Shown piece after piece: positions 1 to 6,301 of a stretch of 8,304 nt of DNA. The stretch spans positions 1-8,304 of the forward strand of contig CALEJY010000112.1 in assembly GCA_937898445.1 (NCBI GenBank), in the 5' to 3' direction. Origin of the DNA: an uncultured Candidatus Melainabacteria bacterium. GTDB lineage: Bacteria; Cyanobacteriota; Vampirovibrionia; Gastranaerophilales; Gastranaerophilaceae. Position numbers and translations under genes: made by a program. The notes beneath the pieces were generated by a model that worked only from the letters and a program-made list of their open reading frames with translations, was not told where the DNA came from and did no database searches. The stretch's first letter is position 1; every line of letters starts with the position of its first letter.

Positions 1-411
1 TGCCGGAATATTTAACCTCAAAGCACCAATCAGCATACCAGGAGTAATTTTGTCACAATTTGACAAAAGCACAATTCCATCAAGTTGATGAGCCGCAGCG
101 ACACTTTCCACGCAATCTGCGATCAAATCACGGGAAGGCAAAGAATATCTCATTCCGCTATGTCCCATAGCAATGCCGTCACATATTGCAGGAACTCCAA
201 AAATAAAAGCTTGCCCACCGCCGGAATGAATACCTTTTTCAATCTGTCTTTCCAAATCTCTCATCCCGATATGTCCCGGAACAAGGTCTGAAAAAGAGCT
301 TGCAATCCCGATAAACGGAGCTTTCATATTTTTTCTGCTAACTCCGGTAGCCATCAAAAGCCCTCTGTGTGGAGTTCTTGCTATTCCTGCTTTTATATTG
401 TCACTTTTCAT
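1..411 (-). CDS. ilvD: Dihydroxy-acid dehydratase, N-terminal 137 residues (truncated by window edge)
   Basis: IlvD dehydrates 2,3-dihydroxy-3-methylbutanoate and its ethyl homologue to the 2-keto acids that precede valine, leucine and isoleucine; it is a cytoplasmic Fe-S enzyme. Read from ATG at 411-409 the frame stays open to base 1. Visible family features are the N-terminal RTPHRGLL stretch, VPGH (44-47), ICDGIAMGHSGM (76-87), YSLPSRDLIAD (89-99) and the signature CDKITPGMLIG (119-129), which fits the PROSITE IlvD/Edd pattern. C77 and C119 are candidate cluster ligands, D78 a metal ligand and K121 the family's modified lysine. VPGH at 44-47 replaces the Cys-containing motif of plant/cyanobacterial [2Fe-2S] enzymes, so this copy resembles the archaeal and E. 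coli-like branch. The full protein is normally about 550-615 residues, so about three quarters lies outside the window. A GGAAGGA Shine-Dalgarno sits about 9 nt before the ATG. The regulator gene ends 23 bp upstream on the same strand, suggesting co-transcription. Confidence 0.95.
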   Translation of the reverse strand, partial: MKSDNIKAGIARTPHRGLLMATGVSRKNMKAPFIGIASSFSDLVPGHIGMRDLERQIEKGIHSGGGQAFIFGVPAICDGIAMGHSGMRYSLPSRDLIADCVESVAAAHQLDGIVLLSNCDKITPGMLIGALRLNIPA

Positions 412-434
412 AAAAAATAATCCTTCCCGAAGTA

Positions 435-752
435 TTATATATCAAAACTTTTAATTATTCTATATAATATCCTCTTTTGCTCTATTGGCTGATTTTGGAT
501 TATTTCAAACATTTGTTTTTCGAGTTCTTTTTCATCATCATAGTATAAGTTGTCAAAAAAGTCTTTTGGAGTAATATGAAATTCCTCCAAAATTTTTAAT
601 ACCGTTTGCATAGACGGAAAACTTTTGCCATTTTCAATATTACTCAAAGATGGAGGTTCTATCCCAATCTTTTCACTAAATTGTTCTTGTGTTAAGTTAG
701 ATTTTTTCCTTATTTCCTTGATTTTTAAACCTATTAATATTTTTCTATCCAT
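435..752 (-). CDS. Small XRE/Cro-family helix-turn-helix regulator
   Basis: This is a 105-residue probable DNA-binding repressor with one HTH_3 (Cro/C1-type) domain at about residues 8-65. Helix 2 is TQEQFSEKIG (21-30), and the turn and recognition helix run through EPPSLSNIENGKSFPS (32-47), the classic XRE pattern. The C-terminal 35-40 residues (DDEKELEKQMFEIIQNQ...) are charged and helical, possibly a dimerisation segment; I recognise no ligand or protease domain. The start is ATG at 752-750, with GGAG ten bases upstream. The gene lies 23 bp before ilvD on the same strand and is divergent from the pilin-like gene, with 135 bp between starts. An AGAACA/TGTTCT inverted repeat 16 bp upstream of the start is a candidate autoregulatory operator. 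The specific target is unknown: control of itself, of ilvD by co-transcription, or of the divergent gene are all possible. There is no toxin partner beside it, so a toxin-antitoxin role is not supported. Confidence 0.85.
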   Translation of the reverse strand: MDRKILIGLKIKEIRKKSNLTQEQFSEKIGIEPPSLSNIENGKSFPSMQTVLKILEEFHITPKDFFDNLYYDDEKELEKQMFEIIQNQPIEQKRILYRIIKSFDI

Positions 753-767
753 AAAAGTTACACTCCA

Positions 768-793
768 AGAACAGAATAAATATAATTTGTTCT
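768..793. promoter_or_regulatory. Candidate operator for the XRE regulator
   Basis: A perfect 6-bp inverted repeat, AGAACA (768-773) and TGTTCT (788-793), is separated by a 14-bp AT-only-but-one core. It lies just upstream of the Shine-Dalgarno of the regulator gene, where that gene's minus-strand promoter should be. The geometry (short half-sites within a 26-bp footprint) fits dimeric XRE repressors, but in DNA this AT-rich a 6-bp repeat could occur by chance. I could not assign a convincing -35/-10 pair for the regulator gene. Confidence 0.35.
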
Positions 794-823
794 CAAATAA
801 ATAATGTTTTCATTAAAAATATA

Positions 824-858
824 TTGATAAAATAAAGAAAACATGATATTTTTATAAT
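824..858 (+). promoter_or_regulatory. Probable promoter of the pilin-like gene
   Basis: A perfect TATAAT (853-858) lies 29 bp before the ATG at 888, leaving a short leader that carries an AGGAGA Shine-Dalgarno (875-880, 7-nt spacer). A TTGATA box at 824-829 is too far (23 bp) from that TATAAT, but is 17 bp from a weaker TATTTT at 847-852, so the exact pairing is uncertain. That a promoter is present is more secure than its precise boxes. Confidence 0.45.
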
Positions 859-887
859 GTTAACTAAATATTATAGGAGAAATTTTT

Positions 888-1628
888 ATGTTTACAATAA
901 AAAACTTTAAAGGATTTACACTTGCAGAAGTATTAATCACTATTGGAATAATTGGTGTAGTTGCGGCTCTAACACTACCTGCTCTCATCGGGAATTATAG
1001 AAAATCAGTTGTAGAAAATAAACTTAAATCAACATATTCGCAATTAGCCAATATGCTACAGATTGTGAACACTGAAAACGATTTAAGTTTTATCCCTGAA
1101 ATAGACGCAAAATCGGAAAGTAACGGTTATTCTTACGATTTTAGTGAGGCAGTTTTTGAAAAATATTTTGTACCAAATTTAAAAATTGCAAAAAAATTAA
1201 CATCAGATACAAGATTTGATGTTTGCAATTCCGAAGGCAAAGGTTGTTATAAAAATCCAAGCTATGCTTGTTATATTCTTGTAAATGGGGTTGGCGTATG
1301 CGCCGCAATAAATAGCATTAAAGGAAATATTTCTTTTCAAGTAATAATAAATCCACAGAAAGATAAATTATATTCAGGTAGAGATGTTTTTGGTTTTGTT
1401 GTACCTAGAGATATTACAAACAATGATTATAGTATGAATATAAAAACTTTTTCTCAAGAAGAACTATACACATCTTCTAATAGAAATGATTTTATTAAAA
1501 GTTGTATTAGTGAAAACCCATTTCCAAGCTATATAGGAGCTGGAACTACAGACAGAGAATATTTCTGTACTTTTTTAATTGCAAGAAACAATTGGAAAAT
1601 CCCAACCGACTATCCAATTAGATTTTAA
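888..1628 (+). CDS. Type IV pilin-like / pseudopilin protein with prepilin cleavage motif
   Basis: This is a 246-residue exported protein. It has a short positive leader (MFTIKNFKG) and the prepilin peptidase site G9|F10, followed by TLAEV with the conserved Glu at mature position 5 (E14). A hydrophobic helix (about 16-36, LITIGIIGVVAALTLPALIG) then anchors it in the membrane or packs in a filament core. After an amphipathic helix (about 38-60) comes a globular domain with six cysteines (113, 120, 128, 138, 206, 227), possibly disulphide-paired outside the cytoplasm. SGRDVFGFVVP (163-173) resembles the G-x-D-x-F-x-F segment of related prepilins, and the C-terminus is WKIPTDYPIRF. The start is supported by AGGAGA 7 nt upstream. 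No pilus assembly genes (ATPase, platform protein, PilD) are adjacent, so it is probably an orphan minor pilin or pseudopilin; whether it serves pili, type II secretion or uptake is unknown. Its stop overlaps the convergent nagA stop by 4 bp. Confidence 0.85.
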   Translation: MFTIKNFKGFTLAEVLITIGIIGVVAALTLPALIGNYRKSVVENKLKSTYSQLANMLQIVNTENDLSFIPEIDAKSESNGYSYDFSEAVFEKYFVPNLKIAKKLTSDTRFDVCNSEGKGCYKNPSYACYILVNGVGVCAAINSIKGNISFQVIINPQKDKLYSGRDVFGFVVPRDITNNDYSMNIKTFSQEELYTSSNRNDFIKSCISENPFPSYIGAGTTDREYFCTFLIARNNWKIPTDYPIRF

Positions 1629-1655
1629 AAATTCACCTTTACAATATTAAAATCT
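1620..1655. terminator. Weak candidate bidirectional terminator or stem at the convergent gene ends
   Basis: A perfect 9-bp inverted repeat, AGATTTTAA (1620-1628) and TTAAAATCT (1647-1655), has an 18-nt loop and spans the stop codons of the pilin-like gene and nagA. The stem has only one G-C pair and no long T-run follows, so it is not a typical intrinsic terminator. It is the only hairpin I see where both transcripts must end. Confidence 0.25.
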
Positions 1656-2614
1656 TTATCCCACTCAATAGAACCATCCAAATCTATATTGTGGTAATTA
1701 TACGGATTTAAAACTAATTGAGAAACTATTTCTTCTCTCTCTTTTGCAGAATGAGTAGAATTGTTAAATATCGTATTCATCAACCTATTAATAATTTTCG
1801 GTATCATAGTTGTGCTGCCGGCAATAGTTCCTTCTTTAGAAGTCGCTTTAATTCCGTCGTAGTAAACTTTTTCATCAGCGAAAGTCATTTCTTTTAAATC
1901 ACTACAAGTTATAGGCAAACTATCACTTATCAAAATTATCTTATCCAAAGGTTTTGATTTGAATACTAATTCCAACGCCTTGTCAGAAACATGTATTCCA
2001 TCGCCGATAATTTCTGTATAAATATTATCATCCACCAAAGCAGAGAGTGCAGTTGTTTCTCCTCTATGCGCAACGTCAGACATCGCATTAAACAAATGTG
2101 TAACACCTGTACATCCCGTCAAATCACCGCCAACGCAATGTCCTGCCTGAACTTTTATATTTTTAGAACGAAGGTATGATATTAAGTTTTCATTTGACGA
2201 AACAGACTTTGCCTCTGTGCCTCTTTGCTTCTGCGCATCTATTACTTTTTCGGGCGCAAGAGTAACTATCTTTATAAAATCATCTTCTACCAACTTATAA
2301 TTTTCAATCGTCGGAGCTAAAAAGTGTTTTGGGTTATGTATTCCTTTTTTTTCTGGGTTAATAAATATCCCTTCTAAATGAATTCCCAAAATTCTCGCCA
2401 TATCAGAAGTTTGCTTTTGACTTGCCTCTTTTATTACCGCAGTCGCTTTTTTTATATTTTCAACACTATCGGTAACAAGAGTTGGGAAAATTCCGCCAAT
2501 CCCGTATTTCAAAATCTCTTTTGACAAATACAAGACATCATCGACAGACGCTTTGTTAAAATCAATTCCAAAACATCCGTGAAAATGTTGTTCTATTATA
2601 AGTTTGGTTTGCAT
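1625..2614 (-). CDS. nagA: N-acetylglucosamine-6-phosphate deacetylase, compact form
   Basis: NagA hydrolyses GlcNAc-6-phosphate to glucosamine-6-phosphate and acetate in amino-sugar catabolism and wall recycling; it is cytoplasmic, in the amidohydrolase superfamily. Read from ATG at 2614 it has 329 residues. Family motifs are HFHG (10-13, the HxH metal pair), HLEG (79-82; E81 metal ligand), AGH (157-159), THLFNAM (172-178), GDGIHV (204-209), ISDS with catalytic Asp D231, and the substrate-loop-like AGSTTMI (265-271). E. coli NagA has Q and N at the HxH positions, so this protein looks like the two-metal Bacillus type. It is shorter than the usual 380 or so residues: the N-terminal beta-sandwich strand set is missing and the C-terminal cap is brief. 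A longer frame from TTG at 2653 exists, but its extra 13 residues are encoded entirely by an inverted-repeat element, so I prefer ATG 2614, preceded by a GAGG at 6 nt inside that repeat. It is third in the PBP-murE-nagA direction. Confidence 0.85.
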   Translation of the reverse strand: MQTKLIIEQHFHGCFGIDFNKASVDDVLYLSKEILKYGIGGIFPTLVTDSVENIKKATAVIKEASQKQTSDMARILGIHLEGIFINPEKKGIHNPKHFLAPTIENYKLVEDDFIKIVTLAPEKVIDAQKQRGTEAKSVSSNENLISYLRSKNIKVQAGHCVGGDLTGCTGVTHLFNAMSDVAHRGETTALSALVDDNIYTEIIGDGIHVSDKALELVFKSKPLDKIILISDSLPITCSDLKEMTFADEKVYYDGIKATSKEGTIAGSTTMIPKIINRLMNTIFNNSTHSAKEREEIVSQLVLNPYNYHNIDLDGSIEWDKDFNIVKVNF

Positions 2615-2615
2615 A

Positions 2616-2662
2616 CCCCTCCTCGAAATCAATAGATTTCGGTCCTCCCTCAAGGGGAGGAC
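2616..2662. repeat. Double-hairpin intergenic repeat (REP/MITE-like) between murE and nagA
   Basis: Two adjoining hairpins fill most of the 69-bp murE-nagA gap. One has arms GTCCTCCC (2642-2649) and GGGAGGAC (2655-2662) around a 5-nt loop. The other has arms CGAAATC (2624-2630) and GATTTCG (2635-2641) around a 4-nt loop. A CCCCTCCT tail (2616-2623) reads AGGAGGGG on the minus strand and ends just before the nagA ATG. The element is GC-rich against its surroundings and modular, as dispersed palindromic repeats usually are. Only one copy is in the window, so dispersal is inferred. On mRNA the tail provides the nagA Shine-Dalgarno, while the CCTCC of the upstream arm could pair with it. Confidence 0.65.
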
Positions 2663-2683
2663 ATTTGATTTATTAATTTTATT

Positions 2684-4216
2684 CTAAATTACACTACCTT
2701 CAAAGACTTTATGAGCTTCTTCTCTATCATCAAAATGAATTGTTTTATCTTTCAAAATTTGATAGTTTTCATGCCCTTTTCCGGCAATCAATACAACGTC
2801 ATTATTGTTTGCAATTGTTTTCAATAGTGCAATTGCAGTACCTCTATCCGGTTCAACAATTACGTTTTCAGTATTAACAGATTTCAAACCTGCAATGATA
2901 TCAGTAATAATAACCTGCGGATCTTCAGAGCGAGGATTGTCGCTTGTAATAACAATTTTATCAGCCAATTTTTCAGCAATAGCACCCATCTTAGGTCGTT
3001 TTGTTGCATCTCTATCACCTCCGCAACCAAACAAGCAAATCAATTTGCCATCAGCTGGTGTAATCTCTCTTGCGGATTTCAAAACATTTTCCAATCCGTC
3101 TGGAGTGTGTGCGTAATCCACAATTACCAACGGTTTTTTTACTACAACTTCAAATCTGCCTGCAACACCTTTAACGTTTTGCAAAGCTTTTAATGCAACT
3201 TCAATATCAATTCCCATTGCAAGAGCTGAAGTTACTGCAGCAAGAACGTTATAAACGCTGAACATTCCGTTCATGTGAAGGTTTACTTTATGTTCCAATT
3301 TACCGCCATTATTAACGTGATCACCTGTAACAAGAGTAAATTCAGCACCATTCAATGAAAAATTAATATCTTTTGCCATAACATCACTTTGTTGTCTTAC
3401 GCCGTAAGTGAAAACTCTTACGCCTTTTGGCACAACACTGATAAATCTGTCGGCATATTCATCATCTGCATTAATTACCGCAAACGCCGTTTTTTCTTCA
3501 GGAATTTCTTCCGCATCTTCTAAAGGAGCTTCTAAAGATTGGAATAACAAGGCTTTTGCCTTAAAATAATTATCCATTGTAATATGATAATCCAAATGAT
3601 CTTGAGTTAGGTTTGTGAAAACCGCACCGTTAAACCTGCAACCACCAACACGGTTTTGATCCAATGCGTGCGAACTTACTTCCATTACAACATTATCGAT
3701 TTTTTCGACATCTTTAATCATTCTCAATGTAGCCTGCAATTCAGGAGCCTGCGGAGTAGTGTGTTTCGCATCTCTATATTCACCGTTTGATGAAAGCTTA
3801 TAACCTAAAGTTCCAATCAACGCACATTTTTGATTATTTTCTTCAAAGATTTTTTGAATTAAGTGAGTAACAGTAGTTTTTCCGTTTGTACCTGTAACCC
3901 CAATCAAATTAATCCCCTTTGAAGGGCAAGAATAAAATCTGTCTGCGATATCAGCAATTTTGTGGCGAGTTGATGAAACAACAACTTGAGGAATTTTTGT
4001 ACCTTCTACTTTCCTTTCAACCAAAAGTGCTGCAGCACCTGAATTGATTGCATCTTGAGCAAATTCATGCCCGTCAGTATGCTCCCCAACCAAACAAACA
4101 AAGATATCACCTTTTTTAGTTGTTTTGGAATTGTATGAAATTCCGGTTATATCAATGTTTTTGAAATTGATTAAGTCTTTGTAATCCAAGTATTCAATTA
4201 ATTCGTCAAGTTTCAT
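2684..4216 (-). CDS. murE: UDP-N-acetylmuramoyl-L-alanyl-D-glutamate--2,6-diaminopimelate ligase
   Basis: MurE adds the third residue of the peptidoglycan stem peptide to UDP-MurNAc-L-Ala-D-Glu using ATP, in the cytoplasm. The 510 residues match the family in length and order. An N-terminal uridine-nucleotide domain (about 22-100, with GDIFVCLVGEHTDGHEF) comes first. The central ATPase domain has P-loop GVTGTNGKTT (106-115), TTPQAPEL (153-160), MEVSSHALDQNR (178-189), TNLTQDHLDYH (201-211) and the likely carbamylated lysine K221 in YFKAKALLF. The C-terminal ligase domain has VDYAHTPDGLE (366-376) and GCGGDRD (397-403). The substrate-reading motif is DNPRSEDP (426-433); DNPR selects meso-diaminopimelate, whereas lysine enzymes differ here. 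A short acidic insert (about 229-241, PLEDAEEIPEE) is a local peculiarity. ATG 4216 is set by AGGAG (4223-4227) 6 nt upstream. The PBP gene ends 29 bp before it, so the two form a dcw-like operon. Confidence 0.97.
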   Translation of the reverse strand: MKLDELIEYLDYKDLINFKNIDITGISYNSKTTKKGDIFVCLVGEHTDGHEFAQDAINSGAAALLVERKVEGTKIPQVVVSSTRHKIADIADRFYSCPSKGINLIGVTGTNGKTTVTHLIQKIFEENNQKCALIGTLGYKLSSNGEYRDAKHTTPQAPELQATLRMIKDVEKIDNVVMEVSSHALDQNRVGGCRFNGAVFTNLTQDHLDYHITMDNYFKAKALLFQSLEAPLEDAEEIPEEKTAFAVINADDEYADRFISVVPKGVRVFTYGVRQQSDVMAKDINFSLNGAEFTLVTGDHVNNGGKLEHKVNLHMNGMFSVYNVLAAVTSALAMGIDIEVALKALQNVKGVAGRFEVVVKKPLVIVDYAHTPDGLENVLKSAREITPADGKLICLFGCGGDRDATKRPKMGAIAEKLADKIVITSDNPRSEDPQVIITDIIAGLKSVNTENVIVEPDRGTAIALLKTIANNNDVVLIAGKGHENYQILKDKTIHFDDREEAHKVFEGSVI

Positions 4217-4245
4217 TTATATCTCCTTTAGTATTTATATTTTAA

Positions 4246-5982
4246 TTAATTCTTTCCGACAGGCGCAATTTTATCAGGTTTTAAGTTCATAATTCTTGCA
4301 ATCTGTGTTGACACCTCATGAAAAACAGGGCCTGCAACTGTGTTTCCCCAAATAGCACCGACTTTCGCACTATCTACCATTACGTAAATCAACACTTGCG
4401 GATCAGATGCCGGCAAATAACCGATTGTAGAAGTGTATGTGTAAGGCGTATAACCTGCACCACCTTCTTTTGGTTTTCTTGAAGTACCTGTTTTTGCTGC
4501 GACATTATATCTATCCATCTTAATAACAGATTTACCGTTATTAACACTTGCTGCCAACAATCTGGTTACTGCTTGCGCCGTTTCCGGTTTTATAACCTGT
4601 GTATGATGGATTTTGTTATCATATTCTTCTTGTGAATATTTAATCACGTGCGGAGTAACTCTAACCCCGTTATTCGCCAAAGCCTGAACCGCAGAAATCA
4701 TCTGAATTGCGGTAACAGAAGTACCATATCCGTACGCCATTGTTGCATGAATACCTTGATCCCAATGCGCCCAATATGGCAACAAACCAACTGATTCTCC
4801 AGGCAAATCAATTCCTGTTTTTGAACCAAAACCAAATTTTTTCAAAACTCCATAAAATTCAGCCGGTGACATTGTTTTTGCAACATTGATAGAGCCGATA
4901 TTACTTGAGTGTTCAAACAAATATTCCAACGTAATGTTTCCAGGATATGGGTGAACTGCGTAATCGTAGTTTTTAATTTCCCATTTGCCGATAGTTGTTT
5001 TACCAGTATCAAGAACGGTTGAATGTTCTCCGATTTTGCCTAAATCCATTGCACTTGCAACAGTAATAGTTTTGAATGTAGATCCTGGAGGGAATACGTC
5101 TGTAAGTGTCCAGTTTTTCAACTGTTGAGGAGTTGCTTTGCGGTAATTGTTAGGGTCAAATGTCGGATATACGGCATAAGCCAAGATTTCGCCATTTTTG
5201 GGGTTCATTACAATTACAGTACCACGTTCTGCGTGCTTTTCATCAACCATCTTTTGAATTTCTTTTTCGCAAACATGTTGAATAGCCGCATCAATTGTTA
5301 ATGTAACATTTTCACCTTTAGGGTTAGTAGTTGTCGCAACCGGATCGGTTGTAAAGTCATAAATAATCTTACCATCTCTGGTTCTTTGGTATTTTACGGT
5401 ATTAATAACGTGTTCAAGCCTATCTTTTGCAGTGTATTCAATCCCGTTTGCAATATCTGCATCAAAGTTATAATACCCCAAGACATGCGCTGCTAGAGTT
5501 CCTTGCGGATATTCTCTTGTATTTTTCTTTCCTAAACTTATTTCTCTTAGGTGAAGTTTTGCGATTTGTTTTGTAGTACTTCTATCAATATCTTTTTTTA
5601 GGGTAATTACAGGACCCGGTTTTTTAAGCTTTTGTAATAAGGTATCTTTAGGCATTTTCAAGATAGGAGCAAGCATTTTAGCGAGTTCTTCCGGAGAATG
5701 GTCATAATCTGCAGGGTGTGCGTAAACATCTGAATAAACCTTGTCTGTTGCAAGTTTAATCCCGTTTCTGTCATAAATATCTCCACGCATAGAAAAAATT
5801 CTGCCAACACGTTGACTTCTCGCTCTAGCTCTATATTTGCCGACATCTACAACCTGTATAAAAAACAGATATATAATCAACAACGTCATAAATCCGGCAA
5901 AAAAGATATGCAAAAAGCCCAAAATTTGGTCAAAACTCTTGCTACGTTTTTCTATTTCATTTTCCGGCTCACGTCTTCGCAA
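4246..5982 (-). CDS. ftsI: Class B penicillin-binding protein (FtsI/PBP3/SpoVD-type transpeptidase)
   Basis: This is a membrane-anchored D,D-transpeptidase that cross-links peptidoglycan outside the membrane, normally at the division septum with FtsW. Its 578 residues show a basic cytoplasmic tail (1-18) and one membrane segment (about 20-46). The PBP dimerisation domain follows, with RGDIYDRNG (66-74). The transpeptidase domain has S301-T-F-K304 (SxxK nucleophile), S359-S-N361 (SxN) and K497-T-G499 (KTG). No PASTA domains follow, and the C-terminus ends shortly after the catalytic fold. The murE neighbour 29 bp downstream is the classic ftsI-murE order. The usual upstream dcw partners (rsmH/mraW, ftsL) are absent; a non-coding spacer precedes the gene. 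The start is uncertain: the only in-frame candidate before the membrane helix is TTG at 5982-5980, with no good Shine-Dalgarno at the right distance, while an ATG 8 nt upstream with good spacing is in another frame. FtsI versus SpoVD or an elongation role cannot be settled from sequence alone, so the symbol is tentative. Confidence 0.9.
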   Translation of the reverse strand: MRRREPENEIEKRSKSFDQILGFLHIFFAGFMTLLIIYLFFIQVVDVGKYRARARSQRVGRIFSMRGDIYDRNGIKLATDKVYSDVYAHPADYDHSPEELAKMLAPILKMPKDTLLQKLKKPGPVITLKKDIDRSTTKQIAKLHLREISLGKKNTREYPQGTLAAHVLGYYNFDADIANGIEYTAKDRLEHVINTVKYQRTRDGKIIYDFTTDPVATTTNPKGENVTLTIDAAIQHVCEKEIQKMVDEKHAERGTVIVMNPKNGEILAYAVYPTFDPNNYRKATPQQLKNWTLTDVFPPGSTFKTITVASAMDLGKIGEHSTVLDTGKTTIGKWEIKNYDYAVHPYPGNITLEYLFEHSSNIGSINVAKTMSPAEFYGVLKKFGFGSKTGIDLPGESVGLLPYWAHWDQGIHATMAYGYGTSVTAIQMISAVQALANNGVRVTPHVIKYSQEEYDNKIHHTQVIKPETAQAVTRLLAASVNNGKSVIKMDRYNVAAKTGTSRKPKEGGAGYTPYTYTSTIGYLPASDPQVLIYVMVDSAKVGAIWGNTVAGPVFHEVSTQIARIMNLKPDKIAPVGKN

Positions 5983-5990
5983 TCTATCAT
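5952..5990 (-). other. Possible 12-codon leader ORF overlapping the PBP start
   Basis: ATG at 5990-5988 is preceded by AGGG (5999-6002) with an 8-nt spacer, a better initiation context than the PBP's own TTG. It encodes MIDCEDVSRKMK and stops at TAG (5954-5952), in a different frame from the PBP and overlapping its first ten codons. It could be a coupled leader peptide, a trace of an indel at the gene's 5' end, or coincidence. Confidence 0.3.
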
Positions 5991-6018
5991 TATTTTATCC
6001 CTAAAACTATCCTCTTTA

Positions 6019-6027
6019 ATTTTAGCA
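6019..6027 (-). promoter_or_regulatory. Candidate extended -10 promoter for the PBP-murE-nagA operon
   Basis: On the minus strand the stretch reads TATGCTAAAAT, containing TGC directly before a TAAAAT -10 box (6024-6019), an extended -10. There is no clear -35 at 17 bp, as is common for extended -10 promoters. Initiation would fall near 6012, giving a leader of about 30 nt before the PBP start. The same TATGCTAWAAT pattern is the -10 of the divergent amidase gene. Confidence 0.45.
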
Positions 6028-6129
6028 TAAGTAATTTGAAAAAATGAAAATATTAATTAATTTGAAGAATATTAAAAATATTTTATTATATCAAACAATC
6101 TATTAACTAGTACTATTATAAATAATTAT

Positions 6130-6287
6130 AATCACTACTTAGCGAAACAACAACAAAGCGGATATTGTTTGAGCGAAAAAGTACTGAGAATAGGCTGGAT
6201 TACTTCGCTTTCGCTCGTAATGACGTAAAAATTTATTATTCATTAATATAGCGAGTTTATCCGCTCTAGTTGAGCTTAGTAGTGATT
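6130..6287. repeat. Inverted-repeat-bounded segment of about 158 bp, MITE-like
   Basis: The ends are 14-bp inverted repeats matching at 13 positions: AATCACTACTTAGC (6130-6143) and GCTTAGTAGTGATT (6274-6287). A second inner pair follows in the same order: AGCGGATA (6157-6164) and TATCCGCT (6258-6265). No coding frame of useful length lies inside, and no target-site duplication abuts the ends, although AAACAATC occurs at 6093-6100 and again at 6288-6295. The structure could be a small non-autonomous mobile element or a long imperfect cruciform or RNA hairpin. Confidence 0.45.
6195..6225. repeat. Short hairpin repeat motif with tandem TTCGCT
   Basis: ATTAC (6199-6203) and GTAAT (6217-6221) bracket two tandem TTCGCT units (6204-6215). 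Motifs of this style (a GCGAAAGCGAAG core flanked by a short stem, ending AATGACG) are familiar as high-copy intergenic repeats in several AT-rich bacterial genomes. It is a single copy here, so the repeat status rests on recognition rather than on copies seen. It lies inside the 6130-6287 segment. Confidence 0.4.
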
Positions 6288-6301
6288 AAACAATCAGCGC
6301 G

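Noticed and set aside
85..291. 68-codon plus-strand frame opposite ilvD
   Set aside because: The minus strand encodes unmistakable IlvD motifs throughout.
435..752. Antitoxin of a toxin-antitoxin pair
   Set aside because: The XRE protein would fit an antitoxin, but its neighbours are ilvD and a pilin-like gene; no toxin-sized frame is adjacent.
2615..2653. N-terminal 13-residue extension of nagA from TTG 2653
   Set aside because: It is encoded entirely by the hairpin repeat, aligns to nothing in NagA and starts inside a hairpin loop; ATG 2614 has a usable SD.
2805..3116. 103-codon plus-strand frame opposite murE
   Set aside because: It is a mirror of a conserved coding region, with no SD context or recognisable domain.
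5812..6030. 72-codon plus-strand frame across the PBP start
   Set aside because: It is antisense to the strongly recognised PBP N-terminus and has no family features.
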